Source of the DNA: a virus
Length of the DNA: 35,247 nucleotides
Virus record (IMG/VR): IMGVR_UViG_3300006805_000081
Coordinates: 1-35,247 of that record
Reading direction: 5' to 3' (one strand)
A program made the position numbers and the translations under genes. The notes beneath the pieces were generated by a model that was given only the letters and a program-made list of their open reading frames with translations, had not been told where the DNA came from and ran no database searches. This document shows, one piece after another, positions 5,293-12,135 of this stretch (its first letter is position 1; each line of letters begins with the position of its first letter).

Positions 5293-5891
5293 GTTGTTTT
5301 TCCTTTGGTTTTTAATTCCTCAACGTGCCGGCATTTCTTCCGGTACTTGAAGCCCGGGCAGTCGCAAATCCAATCACCGCCTGAGGGTCTGAATTGTTTG
5401 TACTGCACGCCGGCCCGGGTCTTACTGTCCGCAGTCCCTGCTATCGGCAAGTCGAGGAGCTTTTCCTGACCATCGAGGTATGTGCTTGAGACGCCGAGCG
5501 ACTCGCGCATCGCTTTGTATGTTTCAAAGCTCGCCACGACCCGCGCTCGCACTTCTCGCTCAAGCTTGACCATGTACTCCTTTGCCTCGCGTTCGTTGTC
5601 CGGGAGCCAGTATCCGTCTACGTCGGCCAATATCGGCGCCCAGCGCAGTGTGCGCAGATCGCGTACCACTTGGCGGATCTTCCGGAGTGTCGTTTCCTCT
5701 GTCCGGGAGTCAAACTTCGGATGCCCGCCAATATGTGGCAGTGCTTCCGCGATCGCTTTTTGTGTTACCTTTCCGTCGTAGTTTTTCCATTTCGTGTGCA
5801 GGAGTCTGAGCACGTCCCGCTCCTCGGCAGGAATCTCGCTCCTGCCGATTGCCACGACCTGATCGTTGATTTTCTGCCTAAAGTCGTCCAT
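5289..5891 (-). CDS. Helix-turn-helix protein with a C-terminal SWIM zinc finger
   Basis: This 200-residue protein has an N-terminal part with a probable winged helix (residues 35-85: KVTQKAIAEALPHIGG, then TLRKIRQVVRDLRTL). A helical middle (about 105-130) follows, and the C-terminus carries a SWIM-type zinc finger CxCx8CxH (CDCPGFKYRKKCRHVEEL, Cys 176, 178, 187, His 189). SWIM fingers bind DNA or proteins in recombination factors and transposases. Together they suggest a DNA-binding regulator or recombination accessory. The combination is not one I can name. It lies between the candidate origin and RusA. Confidence 0.7.
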   Translation of the reverse strand: MDDFRQKINDQVVAIGRSEIPAEERDVLRLLHTKWKNYDGKVTQKAIAEALPHIGGHPKFDSRTEETTLRKIRQVVRDLRTLRWAPILADVDGYWLPDNEREAKEYMVKLEREVRARVVASFETYKAMRESLGVSSTYLDGQEKLLDLPIAGTADSKTRAGVQYKQFRPSGGDWICDCPGFKYRKKCRHVEELKTKGKTT

Positions 5892-5893
5892 AT

Positions 5894-6109
5894 CTACTTT
5901 TTTCGGATCTCAAAAATCACGCGATCTTTGAGGTCTTGCATCAGCGTTGTGCTCATAATGTCGACCACAATTCCTGCGACTATTTCAGGTGTTCGTTCCT
6001 CAAGCTTTTTCTTCGCTTCAGCTACCAGTACCTCTGCCTCCTTCGTGAGCCGATCCTTGATCGCCGTTTTTAGGAATTCCGGTAACGTTGCCGTGCTATT
6101 TTGTGCCAT
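5894..6109 (-). CDS. Small helical hypothetical protein
   Basis: This 71-residue, almost entirely helical protein has charged repeats (KDRLTKEAEVLVAEAKKKLEER) that could form a coiled coil, and a hydrophobic stretch IVAGIVVDIM. No family is recognised. Its start lies inside the end of the upstream gene (14-base overlap) and it stops two bases before the SWIM-protein ATG. Confidence 0.6.
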   Translation of the reverse strand: MAQNSTATLPEFLKTAIKDRLTKEAEVLVAEAKKKLEERTPEIVAGIVVDIMSTTLMQDLKDRVIFEIRKK

Positions 6110-6386
6110 AGTTTTTGAGTAAATGGTTGAATAATGCTCCCGGTTTTCTGCCTTCCTTGGCGCTCCCGATCATCAGGTGCAGTGCCTGTGCGGTCAGCTT
6201 TCGAGTCCTGCCGAGCCAGTACTTGAAGCGTTTTGTGTCTGTGGGGTTCTCACGCATCACCTCGCGCATCAGTCGTTCGACTGCGTCCGCCTTTGCGCTA
6301 TTGATTCCACCCTTCGTTTTGACTCGCACCTGATGCGCTATCCCCAGTTTCGAGTCCTTGAGCTGTTCTCCGATGGTTTTAATCAT
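6096..6386 (-). CDS. Small basic hypothetical protein next to the candidate origin
   Basis: A 96-residue basic, helical protein, not recognised. The segments ADAVERLMREVMRENP and KYWLGRTRKLTAQALHLMI could be DNA-contacting helices. GAGAGAA before the ATG (6386) is a fair ribosome-binding site. It is the first gene after the 210-base gap with DnaA-like boxes, so a role in replication start is a guess from position only. Confidence 0.6.
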   Translation of the reverse strand: MIKTIGEQLKDSKLGIAHQVRVKTKGGINSAKADAVERLMREVMRENPTDTKRFKYWLGRTRKLTAQALHLMIGSAKEGRKPGALFNHLLKNYGTK

Positions 6387-6596
6387 TTCTCTCTTTTAAT
6401 ACTTATGTTTATTATTATGCCCTGTGGACATCGGGAGAAGTCGATTTTGTGGATTTCTTGCGCTCCAATACCGCCTTCCCGACTGTGCACACTCTGTGGA
6501 TAGCATGTGCTCCATTAGGGGACTTCTCAGGCACTCATATTTTGAGCCGTCGTTTCCCCAGTGCTGTTCCCTAGTTTTCCCCATGTTATCAACAGG
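6387..6596. other. Candidate replication origin: DnaA-like boxes and AT-rich stretch
   Basis: This 210-base gap lies just downstream of the DnaA-domain gene. Near-consensus boxes (TTATNCACA) are CTATCCACA (6503-6495), AAATCCACA (6456-6448) and ATGTCCACA (6431-6423), all in the minus orientation, plus TTATCAACA on the plus strand (6586-6594) and a half-match TGTGCACAC (6484-6492). Beside them, 6387-6419 is strongly AT-rich and could be the unwinding element. A box array flanked by an AT-rich element next to an initiator gene is the usual layout of an origin. None of the boxes is an exact consensus match, and 6396-6584 also holds an open frame with unconvincing composition. Confidence 0.5.
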
Positions 6597-6935
6597 TTAG
6601 AATGTCCACGTTTCTATCGACCTCGGCTCCCCCGGTTCGGGCTTTCCATCGAAGATATCGGGAGCCACTTTTTTGATTCCTTCGATGATTGTCTGCTTTG
6701 CCTTTGCCTTCCGCATCCTGCGGACTCCCGCGAGCACGGTCGTATGGTCTTTTTCGTAGATCTCCCCGAGGAGTGTGTAACTGTACCCGAGGTGATCGTG
6801 TGCGACGAACCATATCGCGTGCCGTGCGTCCGCTATTTCCCGGTCCCGGCGCTTTGACCTGATGTCTTCGACGCGCACGTTTGCTGCCTGTGCGATGACC
6901 TCCTCAATTTTCGCTATTTTCAGTGGTGTCTGCAT
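6597..6935 (-). CDS. Stand-alone DnaA domain IV (DnaA-box binding protein)
   Basis: This 112-residue protein corresponds to only the C-terminal DNA-binding domain of DnaA. IEEVIAQAANVRVEDIRSKR is the start of the domain, ARHAIWFVAHDHLGYSYTLLGEIY is the helix-turn-helix, and KDHTTVLAGVRRM carries the DHTTV signature (63-67) that contacts the TTATNCACA box. The ATPase domain and the DnaB-contact domain are absent, so it cannot melt an origin by itself. It could mark or block DnaA boxes, recruit host DnaA, or repress promoters. It is encoded four bases beyond the nuclease-FtsK gene and just before a gap with box-like sites. Confidence 0.9.
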   Translation of the reverse strand: MQTPLKIAKIEEVIAQAANVRVEDIRSKRRDREIADARHAIWFVAHDHLGYSYTLLGEIYEKDHTTVLAGVRRMRKAKAKQTIIEGIKKVAPDIFDGKPEPGEPRSIETWTF

Positions 6936-6939
6936 GTGC

Positions 6940-9066
6940 CTATTTCTTCAATACGAACCCTTGTAACCGCACCTCGCCGCGGAGTGCGTGGTGCATGAAG
7001 AGCATGTCGCCCTTCCCTGAGAGCTTCTCTGCGCCCGGCTTCCCGAGAATGATTGTCGAGTCCGTTGCGCTCGCTGTTGTCAGCGCTATCCTCGTGGGGA
7101 AGTTGGCTTTGATGAGCCCAGTGATCACATCGACCGACGGCCTTTGCGTTGCGATCACCATGTGGATCCCTGCCGCGCGTCCTAGCTGCGCCAAGCGCAC
7201 CATCAGAAGCTCGACGTTTGCGTCTGCTCGCTTCATTTCGTCGTCGGCGTCGCTCTCCTCGAGCATCTCGATCAGATCTGCCTTGGTGTAGTGCTCGATG
7301 ACCTCGTCAAGGTTCCCGAAGCGCTTCTTCGCCTCCTTGTAGAGCCACGCCTTGCTTTTTGCACCGTAGCTCATTCCGCTCTGTTTCTCTTCCTCAATCT
7401 TCGATCGGATCATCAGGTCAGCGAATTCGTCGACCACGCATACCACGTATGGCAGGCGCTTTGTTGCGTCGCGCTTGCTCGCGTTGTACTCGGCGATGTC
7501 CCGCTTGCCTGCCTTCTCGAGGGTCTTGTAGCGTGACTCCATCTCGTCTGCGAGGTGCAGGAGCGCTCGTACGGCCTCGTTGTGGTCGAAGATGATCTTT
7601 TCCCTGAGGTGCTTTACCTTGCCAAATGCCGAGAGCTCTACGCGCTTCGGATCAATGAGGATCAGCTGCATCTCTTCCGGTGTCATCTGCTTTGTCAGTG
7701 TGCCGATGAGTGTGTGGAGGAGTACCGACTTTCCGGACCCGGTCGTCCCTGCAATCAGGAGGTGTGGCATCTCTCGTAGGTCTACGCTCACGGCTTCTCC
7801 GTTCACGTCTGCCCCTACCGGGAGCTTCATCGTCCCCGGATTGAGGTCTTTAGCCCCTAGAACCGCTGCCGCACGCTTTTCGTTCTCCACTTCGACTCCT
7901 ACCAGCTCTGTGCCCGGAATCGGCGCCACAATGCGAACCTCGCCCTTTGTAGCGAGCACGCTGGCTATGTCGTCCCGGTGCTTTTTGATCGTGGTCATTC
8001 TCACTCCCGCGCTTACCTTGAAGCGATACTGCGTAAACGATGCGCCTGCTCTTGTTTCAACAGGCACCACCGGGATGCCAAATTCCCCGAGGCGCATCGC
8101 TATGCGTTCCTCAGCCGGCAGGTGCTTATTCTCTGCCCGCTCAAGGCGCGATGCCACAAATTTCTTCGAGACAAACGCCACGTCGCGCACTTTGTGGATC
8201 ACCTCGACGTCGCTCATGTCCGCGCTGATCAGTCCCTGCGCGTACAGAAGCCCCGCCTGCTCTCCATCGAATGGGTCGCTAAGGTTTGGCAGGAAGATCG
8301 GATCGCGCTTCAGGTATTCGACCACATCCCTGTAGAGGTTGTAGAAGAATATCCGGTACGGCTCATGGTCGAATGGCACCGCCCAGTCGCGTATCTGCGG
8401 GCTTCCGTCCATGTTTTTCGTGCGCTTGATCTCACGGAAGACTACTCGGTCCGCGGTGATTCCTTTCGCTGCCATCAAAAGATGGAAGAGGAATTGCGCC
8501 TGTACAATCTTGATGTAGTCCTCCGTTTCGTAATCTGTGAAGCTGGTCACGAACTTGGTGTCGATGATCTCGACTGTGCCGTCCTTTTTTTGGTGCACCA
8601 AGTCAGGCACACCAGACGCTGGGAGCGGAAGCATCTCGCCGTCCACTGTCTTGAGCTCTGCCGTCATTTTCTCTTCGCACATGAGTATCTCGTGGTACGT
8701 CGGCTCTTCGGCGAAGTAAAAGTCCATCGCTTGCGCGTAGCCCTTGAGCATTGCCTCACGGCTCCCTATTTTGCCGTAGTTGATGAAGTCATCCGAGTAC
8801 ATGTCGAGGAAGCGGAGCCCCTCGGCGACCGCCATTCCTCGAGCTTCTGTCCGGTCTGTCGGCACCGCAATGTCCGGGTCGCCCCCGTAGTAAACTTGCA
8901 GCGCCTTGTGTCCGGCTTTGCCAATCATTCCGCTCACGCTCATCTTGCCGTCGTATACCCCGAGGATGTCCCGCATCTTGAAGATCAGCGGGTTCCTGAG
9001 AAGTTGCGTCAGCGACGAGTAGTTGAGGTAACTGATCGGCATCGATACCTGCTTTTCGTTATCCAT
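6940..9066 (-). CDS. RecB/Cas4-like nuclease fused to an FtsK/SpoIIIE DNA translocase
   Basis: A single 708-residue frame. Residues 10-260 are a PD-(D/E)xK nuclease of the RecB/Cas4 group: GKAGHKALQ (His 53), SGVPDLV (Asp 155), VEIIDTKF (Asp 169, Lys 171) and IVQAQFLFHLLM (helix with the conserved Gln). Residues 325-405 match the FtsK alpha domain, ending APIPGTELVGVEVEN. The motor follows: Walker A GTTGSGKS (440-447), Walker B VVCVVDEFADL (542-552), GIHMVIATQRPSVDV (633-647) and a typical FtsK end. About 65 extra residues lie between Walker B and GIHMV. The FtsK membrane part and KOPS-reading gamma domain are missing. ATG 9066 overlaps the recT stop by eight bases, so both proteins are translationally coupled. 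It probably pumps and resects DNA ends for RecT. Confidence 0.93.
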   Translation of the reverse strand: MDNEKQVSMPISYLNYSSLTQLLRNPLIFKMRDILGVYDGKMSVSGMIGKAGHKALQVYYGGDPDIAVPTDRTEARGMAVAEGLRFLDMYSDDFINYGKIGSREAMLKGYAQAMDFYFAEEPTYHEILMCEEKMTAELKTVDGEMLPLPASGVPDLVHQKKDGTVEIIDTKFVTSFTDYETEDYIKIVQAQFLFHLLMAAKGITADRVVFREIKRTKNMDGSPQIRDWAVPFDHEPYRIFFYNLYRDVVEYLKRDPIFLPNLSDPFDGEQAGLLYAQGLISADMSDVEVIHKVRDVAFVSKKFVASRLERAENKHLPAEERIAMRLGEFGIPVVPVETRAGASFTQYRFKVSAGVRMTTIKKHRDDIASVLATKGEVRIVAPIPGTELVGVEVENEKRAAAVLGAKDLNPGTMKLPVGADVNGEAVSVDLREMPHLLIAGTTGSGKSVLLHTLIGTLTKQMTPEEMQLILIDPKRVELSAFGKVKHLREKIIFDHNEAVRALLHLADEMESRYKTLEKAGKRDIAEYNASKRDATKRLPYVVCVVDEFADLMIRSKIEEEKQSGMSYGAKSKAWLYKEAKKRFGNLDEVIEHYTKADLIEMLEESDADDEMKRADANVELLMVRLAQLGRAAGIHMVIATQRPSVDVITGLIKANFPTRIALTTASATDSTIILGKPGAEKLSGKGDMLFMHHALRGEVRLQGFVLKK

Positions 9067-9877
9067 GAGTTTCGCTGGTTCCTTCAGGTGTGTGGAGTGC
9101 CGCGCCGACCGCCGGGCCACCTGCGTCTAATCCTGCGCCTTTCATACCCTCGCCCTTGTAGTCCTCCTCGATTGCCTTGCGAATCTCCTTTGACTTCGGC
9201 AGGAGCTTTGCAAGCTGTATAAGGCAGGTTTTCTTCCACATCCACAGCTCGGGATCCTTGTCACTGTTCCATGGACTCTCCTTCGATGCTTTTGCCTTTG
9301 AGAGCTCCTTGATCGCCATGATTTCGTCCTTGCTCATCACCTTGAAGACTCGTCCGCCGTTCGTTGTTTCAACGACTGCGTAGACGCCTATCGGCTCCCC
9401 TTTTTTCTTCCCGAACTTCGTTGGCACGTGCACGAGGCGCGTGTCCAATCCTTCCGAGTACTCGAATTCCTCGTTGTCGTGGACGATGAGCGCCTTGATG
9501 CTTTTCACCTGTTCAGTGCGCCATATCAGCGACACGATGCCCTGATACCCCAGTTGGAACTTCGCCTCGTTTCCGTAGGGGATGATGTACGCCTCGCCCA
9601 TGACTCCGCTCGGCATGAGGCGCAATTGAGCGCTGATCATCAAAGCCGAGAGGAGCGACGTGCGGTCGCACTCGAGCAGTTTCGGCACCTTGCGGATGTA
9701 CTCTACCGAGCTCGTGAGGAATGCCATCGCTTCTTCCTTGTTGCCCCGGTAGTAGCTTGTGATCTGCTTCATGTACTCAGGCGCCGCCATCATTCCTCTG
9801 ACCGTGTCGATCTGCGTCGGAGGTTTTGCGTTCGGCTTTGTGACTCCGTGAGTCGGAAGCTGTCCTTGATCGTTCAT
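9059..9877 (-). CDS. recT: RecT-family single-strand annealing protein
   Basis: This 272-residue protein binds single-stranded DNA and anneals complementary strands. The family core is clear: CDRTSLLSALMISAQLRL, then the turn GEAYIIPYGNEAKFQLGYQG, IVSLIWRTEQVKSIKALIV and HDNEEFEY, and later VMSKDEIMAIK and a tryptophan-rich LWMWKKTCLIQLAKLLP. RecT normally works with an exonuclease encoded next to it; here that partner is the nuclease half of the following fusion gene, whose ATG lies inside the recT stop region. The proline/glycine-rich C-terminus is probably flexible. No Shine-Dalgarno is seen before ATG 9877 (CGAACGAAACA). Confidence 0.95.
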   Translation of the reverse strand: MNDQGQLPTHGVTKPNAKPPTQIDTVRGMMAAPEYMKQITSYYRGNKEEAMAFLTSSVEYIRKVPKLLECDRTSLLSALMISAQLRLMPSGVMGEAYIIPYGNEAKFQLGYQGIVSLIWRTEQVKSIKALIVHDNEEFEYSEGLDTRLVHVPTKFGKKKGEPIGVYAVVETTNGGRVFKVMSKDEIMAIKELSKAKASKESPWNSDKDPELWMWKKTCLIQLAKLLPKSKEIRKAIEEDYKGEGMKGAGLDAGGPAVGAALHTPEGTSETHG

Positions 9878-9914
9878 TGTTTCGTTCGTTTACTGAATAA
9901 AAAGCCGGGCAGTG

Positions 9915-10136
9915 CTACTCCCCGACGTTGCAGTCAGGCACCTCGCCGTGCTCCATGTACCACGCTTCCGGCGTCGTGCCGTACTCGCGTTCTACACATT
10001 GCTCGTAGGTTGCCCACGCTGCTTCTCGCTTTGCGTCTACGTGCTCGAAGTAGAAAAACGAAGACCATAAGATCCCCGCTACTCCGACCGCTGCAAGCGC
10101 AGTGATCGCAAAACCTTTATATTTTTGTGTTGCCAT
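9915..10136 (-). CDS. Small single-span membrane protein, first gene of the replication operon
   Basis: This 73-residue protein has a short basic start (MATQKYKG), one membrane segment (about 9-30, ITALAAVGVAGILWSSFFYF) and a charged outer or inner tail with two cysteines (EQCVEREYG, PDCNVGE). No family is recognised. It is the first gene behind the promoter at 10188-10216, so it is expressed early or strongly. Superinfection exclusion or membrane anchoring of replication are possibilities by analogy only. Confidence 0.65.
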   Translation of the reverse strand: MATQKYKGFAITALAAVGVAGILWSSFFYFEHVDAKREAAWATYEQCVEREYGTTPEAWYMEHGEVPDCNVGE

Positions 10137-10187
10137 TTTCTTTGCGTTACTATCTCTCTCTGCTAATGCTCGACCTTTACATTTCCT

Positions 10188-10216
10188 ATTCTAAATTATC
10201 CCCACTTTATTCTCAA
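10188..10216 (-). promoter_or_regulatory. Sigma70-type promoter of the replication/recombination operon
   Basis: Minus strand TTGAGA (10216-10211), a 17-base spacer and TAGAAT (10193-10188). Each hexamer is one base from consensus and the spacing is optimal. It drives 9915-10136, recT, nuclease-FtsK and the DnaA-domain gene, with a leader of about 44 bases. TTATCCCCA (10196-10204, plus strand), a DnaA-box-like sequence, sits inside the spacer. Confidence 0.72.
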
Positions 10217-10221
10217 TGGCT

Positions 10222-10245
10222 CCACAGTGTATTCACAGTGGATAA
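10222..10245. promoter_or_regulatory. Palindromic operator candidate overlapping a DnaA-like box
   Basis: CCACAGTG, TATT, CACAGTGG (10222-10241) is an imperfect palindrome and also contains CACAGTG twice, 10 bases apart (one helix turn). AGTGGATAA (10237-10245) is one base from a DnaA box. It lies six bases upstream of the -35 element, where an activator or repressor could bind. Confidence 0.5.
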
Positions 10246-10256
10246 CTTGTGAAAGC

Positions 10257-10284
10257 AAAAAACCGCGCAGAATGGCGGTTTTTT
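10257..10284. terminator. Bidirectional intrinsic terminator
   Basis: AAAAAACCGC (10257-10266) and GCGGTTTTTT (10275-10284) form a perfect 10-bp inverted repeat with an 8-base loop, and give a T run on either strand. On the minus strand it ends the lysis operon 25 bases after the holin-like stop (10309) and isolates it from the next promoter. Confidence 0.85.
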
Positions 10285-10308
10285 GAGTGGTTTACCCCGC
10301 GTGGGTTC

Positions 10309-10572
10309 CTAGATCAAATGAAACGGTCGAGAGGTATCCCCTCGTCCCGCTAGCTTCTTCGCGTTGCCGAGCACCATCGCGTTGCGTGCGTGTTTGACGA
10401 TGCCGGTTACCACGAGAGCGATGATTCCTGCCCATACGGTGTCGCCGAAGTGAGTGTCGATCAGCGCAGCAAATTCAGGCGATCCGAGGACGCCAAGAAT
10501 GCCGAGACAGATCAATGTGCCTGCTTCGTAAATGAAAGCCGTAACGCGTACCTTGATGAGTTCGAAGTCCAT
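10309..10572 (-). CDS. Holin-like small membrane protein
   Basis: This 87-residue protein has two membrane segments: about 15-30 (EAGTLICLGILGVLGS) and 46-62 (VWAGIIALVVTGIVKH). A charged tail follows. It directly follows the amidase gene, ten bases apart, so a holin that opens the membrane for the endolysin is the natural reading. The sequence itself does not place it in a named holin family. It is the last gene before the terminator. Confidence 0.7.
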   Translation of the reverse strand: MDFELIKVRVTAFIYEAGTLICLGILGVLGSPEFAALIDTHFGDTVWAGIIALVVTGIVKHARNAMVLGNAKKLAGRGDTSRPFHLI

Positions 10573-10582
10573 ATCGTTAGAG

Positions 10583-11332
10583 TTATTTTTCTGTTAATTC
10601 TAATGCGTGCAGTGCCCCAGTGCACGAACGTTCGTGTGCGCTGAGACGCTTTCCGGAGCCGAATCGCTTCAGCTGTTCAGTCAGCTCCGTGAGTCGTGCG
10701 ATCATTTGCATGATCACTTGAAGGACTGCGTCGCGCTCCTTCAGCACTTCCTCCTTTGTCTTCCCATCGGGAGCCGTAACGACCACCGGCTTGTACTTGA
10801 TGAGAAGGTCGAGGAAGTGATTGTCCGGGATCCCTGTGCCGTAGCAGTCCGTGCTTTGGTAGAAGCGGTGTGGCCGGACACGGTTCACGGACAGGTCAAG
10901 CGTCGTCCCGGGAGCGACAAACAGTCCCCGCTTATTGCCGTTGATCAGGTCGTGAAGGAATTTCGTGATGTCTTCTTCCATCTGTTTTGTCAGCGGATCC
11001 ACTGGCGCGCTCGGATTCGATAGCGGACGGCGGTTATGGTTGCCGATGATGCAAATTCCCACCGACCGAAAGTTGTACCCTATCGTGTGAGCTGTTTCTT
11101 CTCCGATTGCCCGGGTCTGGATGAAGCTTCGATCCTTCGGATCGTACACGATCGTATATCCTATAAAGCATGGTCTGCCTGCAAGCTTCATAAATTGCGA
11201 CGGGAATTCCGGCCACCGCGCTTTGTGTGCGTTGTTGATATATTCGAGCGTGAGATGTTTCGTGGATGCAAAGTTATCCTTCCCGAGACCTCCCGCGTGG
11301 TGCACTACGATTGTGTCAATTGTGTAAGGCAT
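10583..11332 (-). CDS. N-acetylmuramoyl-L-alanine amidase, endolysin (Amidase_2/PGRP fold)
   Basis: This 249-residue zinc enzyme cuts the bond between muramic acid and the peptide stem of peptidoglycan. Zinc ligands and the fold are visible: TIVVHHAGG (His 11/12), FIGYTIVYD, AHTIGYNFRSVGICIIGN, and HRFYQSTDC (His 155, Cys 163). The catalytic domain ends near 175. The remainder is a helical, coiled-coil-like region (residues 190-235) and a short Cys/His tail, without an evident wall-binding repeat. AAGGAAG eight bases before ATG 11332 is a good ribosome-binding site. The start overlaps the HNH gene by 17 bases. Expression is from the leaderless promoter at 11964-11969. Confidence 0.92.
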   Translation of the reverse strand: MPYTIDTIVVHHAGGLGKDNFASTKHLTLEYINNAHKARWPEFPSQFMKLAGRPCFIGYTIVYDPKDRSFIQTRAIGEETAHTIGYNFRSVGICIIGNHNRRPLSNPSAPVDPLTKQMEEDITKFLHDLINGNKRGLFVAPGTTLDLSVNRVRPHRFYQSTDCYGTGIPDNHFLDLLIKYKPVVVTAPDGKTKEEVLKERDAVLQVIMQMIARLTELTEQLKRFGSGKRLSAHERSCTGALHALELTEK

Positions 11333-11957
11333 ATTCTGGCTTCCTTCTTCCGTGCTTGATGTGGCAATTATAGCAAAGAGTCCGGCCGTTGGATATGTCC
11401 CAGAGCACCACGTTGTTGATAGCTTCCTCAATGCTCGTTATTCCCTGCTCAAAGACGATCTCTGCGAACATTTTCGGGTAGTGGTCTACGTGAAGGTTTT
11501 TGCTCCGGATAGGGCAAATTTGGCACTTGTAGTCATCTCGTCGTAGGATCCGCGCGTGCCATTCCTTGTATTTGAAGCACTTCCGGATCGCCTCGAAAAG
11601 AGGAGTATTGCCTTTTGTCAGTGCCCGCCTCACACGCTCACGGAATTCTTCAGATCGCACCTTCCCTATATTTCCAGCCCCCATCCTCTTTCTCAAATCC
11701 TCGGTATAAACTCCTCCGCCAACGTTCCAAACGCTGTAATGGAGTTTCTTTCCCTTATTCCATGGCGTGCGGCACTCACGGGAGCAAAAAACTTGTCTGT
11801 CAATATAGCTGGCTGGCATAAAAATCTCCCCACAGCCAGCGCACGGCCTCGGCTTCACTTTCCCCTTACCGAGCCAGTATCTTGTCGGATTCCTGAGTTT
11901 TGCCTGTCGCATCTTCTCTCTTGATTCAGCCGATAGTGTCCCTGCTTTATAACCCAT
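11316..11957 (-). CDS. HNH endonuclease with NUMOD3-like start and zinc fingers
   Basis: This 213-residue, probably free-standing homing-type endonuclease has an N-terminus GTLSAESREKMRQAKLRN that resembles NUMOD3 DNA-contact motifs. Cys 39, 42, 58 and 62 (CAGC and CSREC) make a zinc finger. The HNH core is KCQIC (145-148), HVDHY (156-160) and LCYNCHIKHG (195-202). It would nick or cut a specific DNA site. It is the first gene of the lysis operon, and the message probably starts at its ATG (11957). Such genes are often selfish passengers, but this one occupies the promoter-proximal slot, so the lysis genes depend on its message. Confidence 0.88.
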   Translation of the reverse strand: MGYKAGTLSAESREKMRQAKLRNPTRYWLGKGKVKPRPCAGCGEIFMPASYIDRQVFCSRECRTPWNKGKKLHYSVWNVGGGVYTEDLRKRMGAGNIGKVRSEEFRERVRRALTKGNTPLFEAIRKCFKYKEWHARILRRDDYKCQICPIRSKNLHVDHYPKMFAEIVFEQGITSIEEAINNVVLWDISNGRTLCYNCHIKHGRRKPEYALHN

Positions 11958-11994
11958 ATTGACAGTATAACACAAATATGCTATGTTTACTAGC
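11958..11994. promoter_or_regulatory. Divergent promoter pair in 37 bases, both leaderless
   Basis: Plus strand: TTGACA (11959-11964), 17-base spacer, TATGTT (11982-11987), then seven bases to the ATG at 11995. Minus strand: TGT followed by TATACT (11969-11964), an extended -10, then six bases to the ATG at 11957. Expected transcription starts fall on, or one base from, the two ATGs. The two promoters overlap, so polymerases would compete. Confidence 0.6.
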
Positions 11995-12132
11995 ATGAAC
12001 CACTGGCTTTGGATAATCCCACTCGTGTTCGTCAGTTACTTGATGTTCGGCTTCTATGGTGCGTTCGCTATTTTTGGCCTAATAGTTTTTATCCAATTCT
12101 GCATCGCGTGGATCAAAAGCACTGCCGAGTAG
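11995..12132 (+). CDS. 45-residue hydrophobic membrane protein, only clear plus-strand gene
   Basis: ATG at 11995 to TAG at 12130-12132. The product starts MNHWLWIIPLVFVSYLM and is hydrophobic throughout, with one long or two short membrane segments (FGFYGAFAIFGLIVFIQF), ending IKSTAE. It fits exactly between a strong-looking plus-strand promoter and the end of the convergent internal-virion gene, which stops three bases beyond it. It could be a second holin or antiholin, or an immunity or exclusion protein expressed against the late flow; position next to the lysis cassette is the only hint. Confidence 0.65.
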   Translation: MNHWLWIIPLVFVSYLMFGFYGAFAIFGLIVFIQFCIAWIKSTAE

Positions 12133-12135
12133 TGC

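Noticed and set aside
6396-6584. 62-codon minus frame in the origin-like gap
   Set aside because: Unconvincing composition, no ribosome site, and it covers the box array; treated as non-coding.
7978-9222. 414-codon plus-strand frame opposite the nuclease-FtsK gene
   Set aside because: It is the antisense of a well-supported gene; composition (His/Val/Leu/Arg-rich) is typical of a shadow and there are no motifs.
10257-10284. Attachment-site core
   Set aside because: No integrase and the palindrome with T runs is a terminator.
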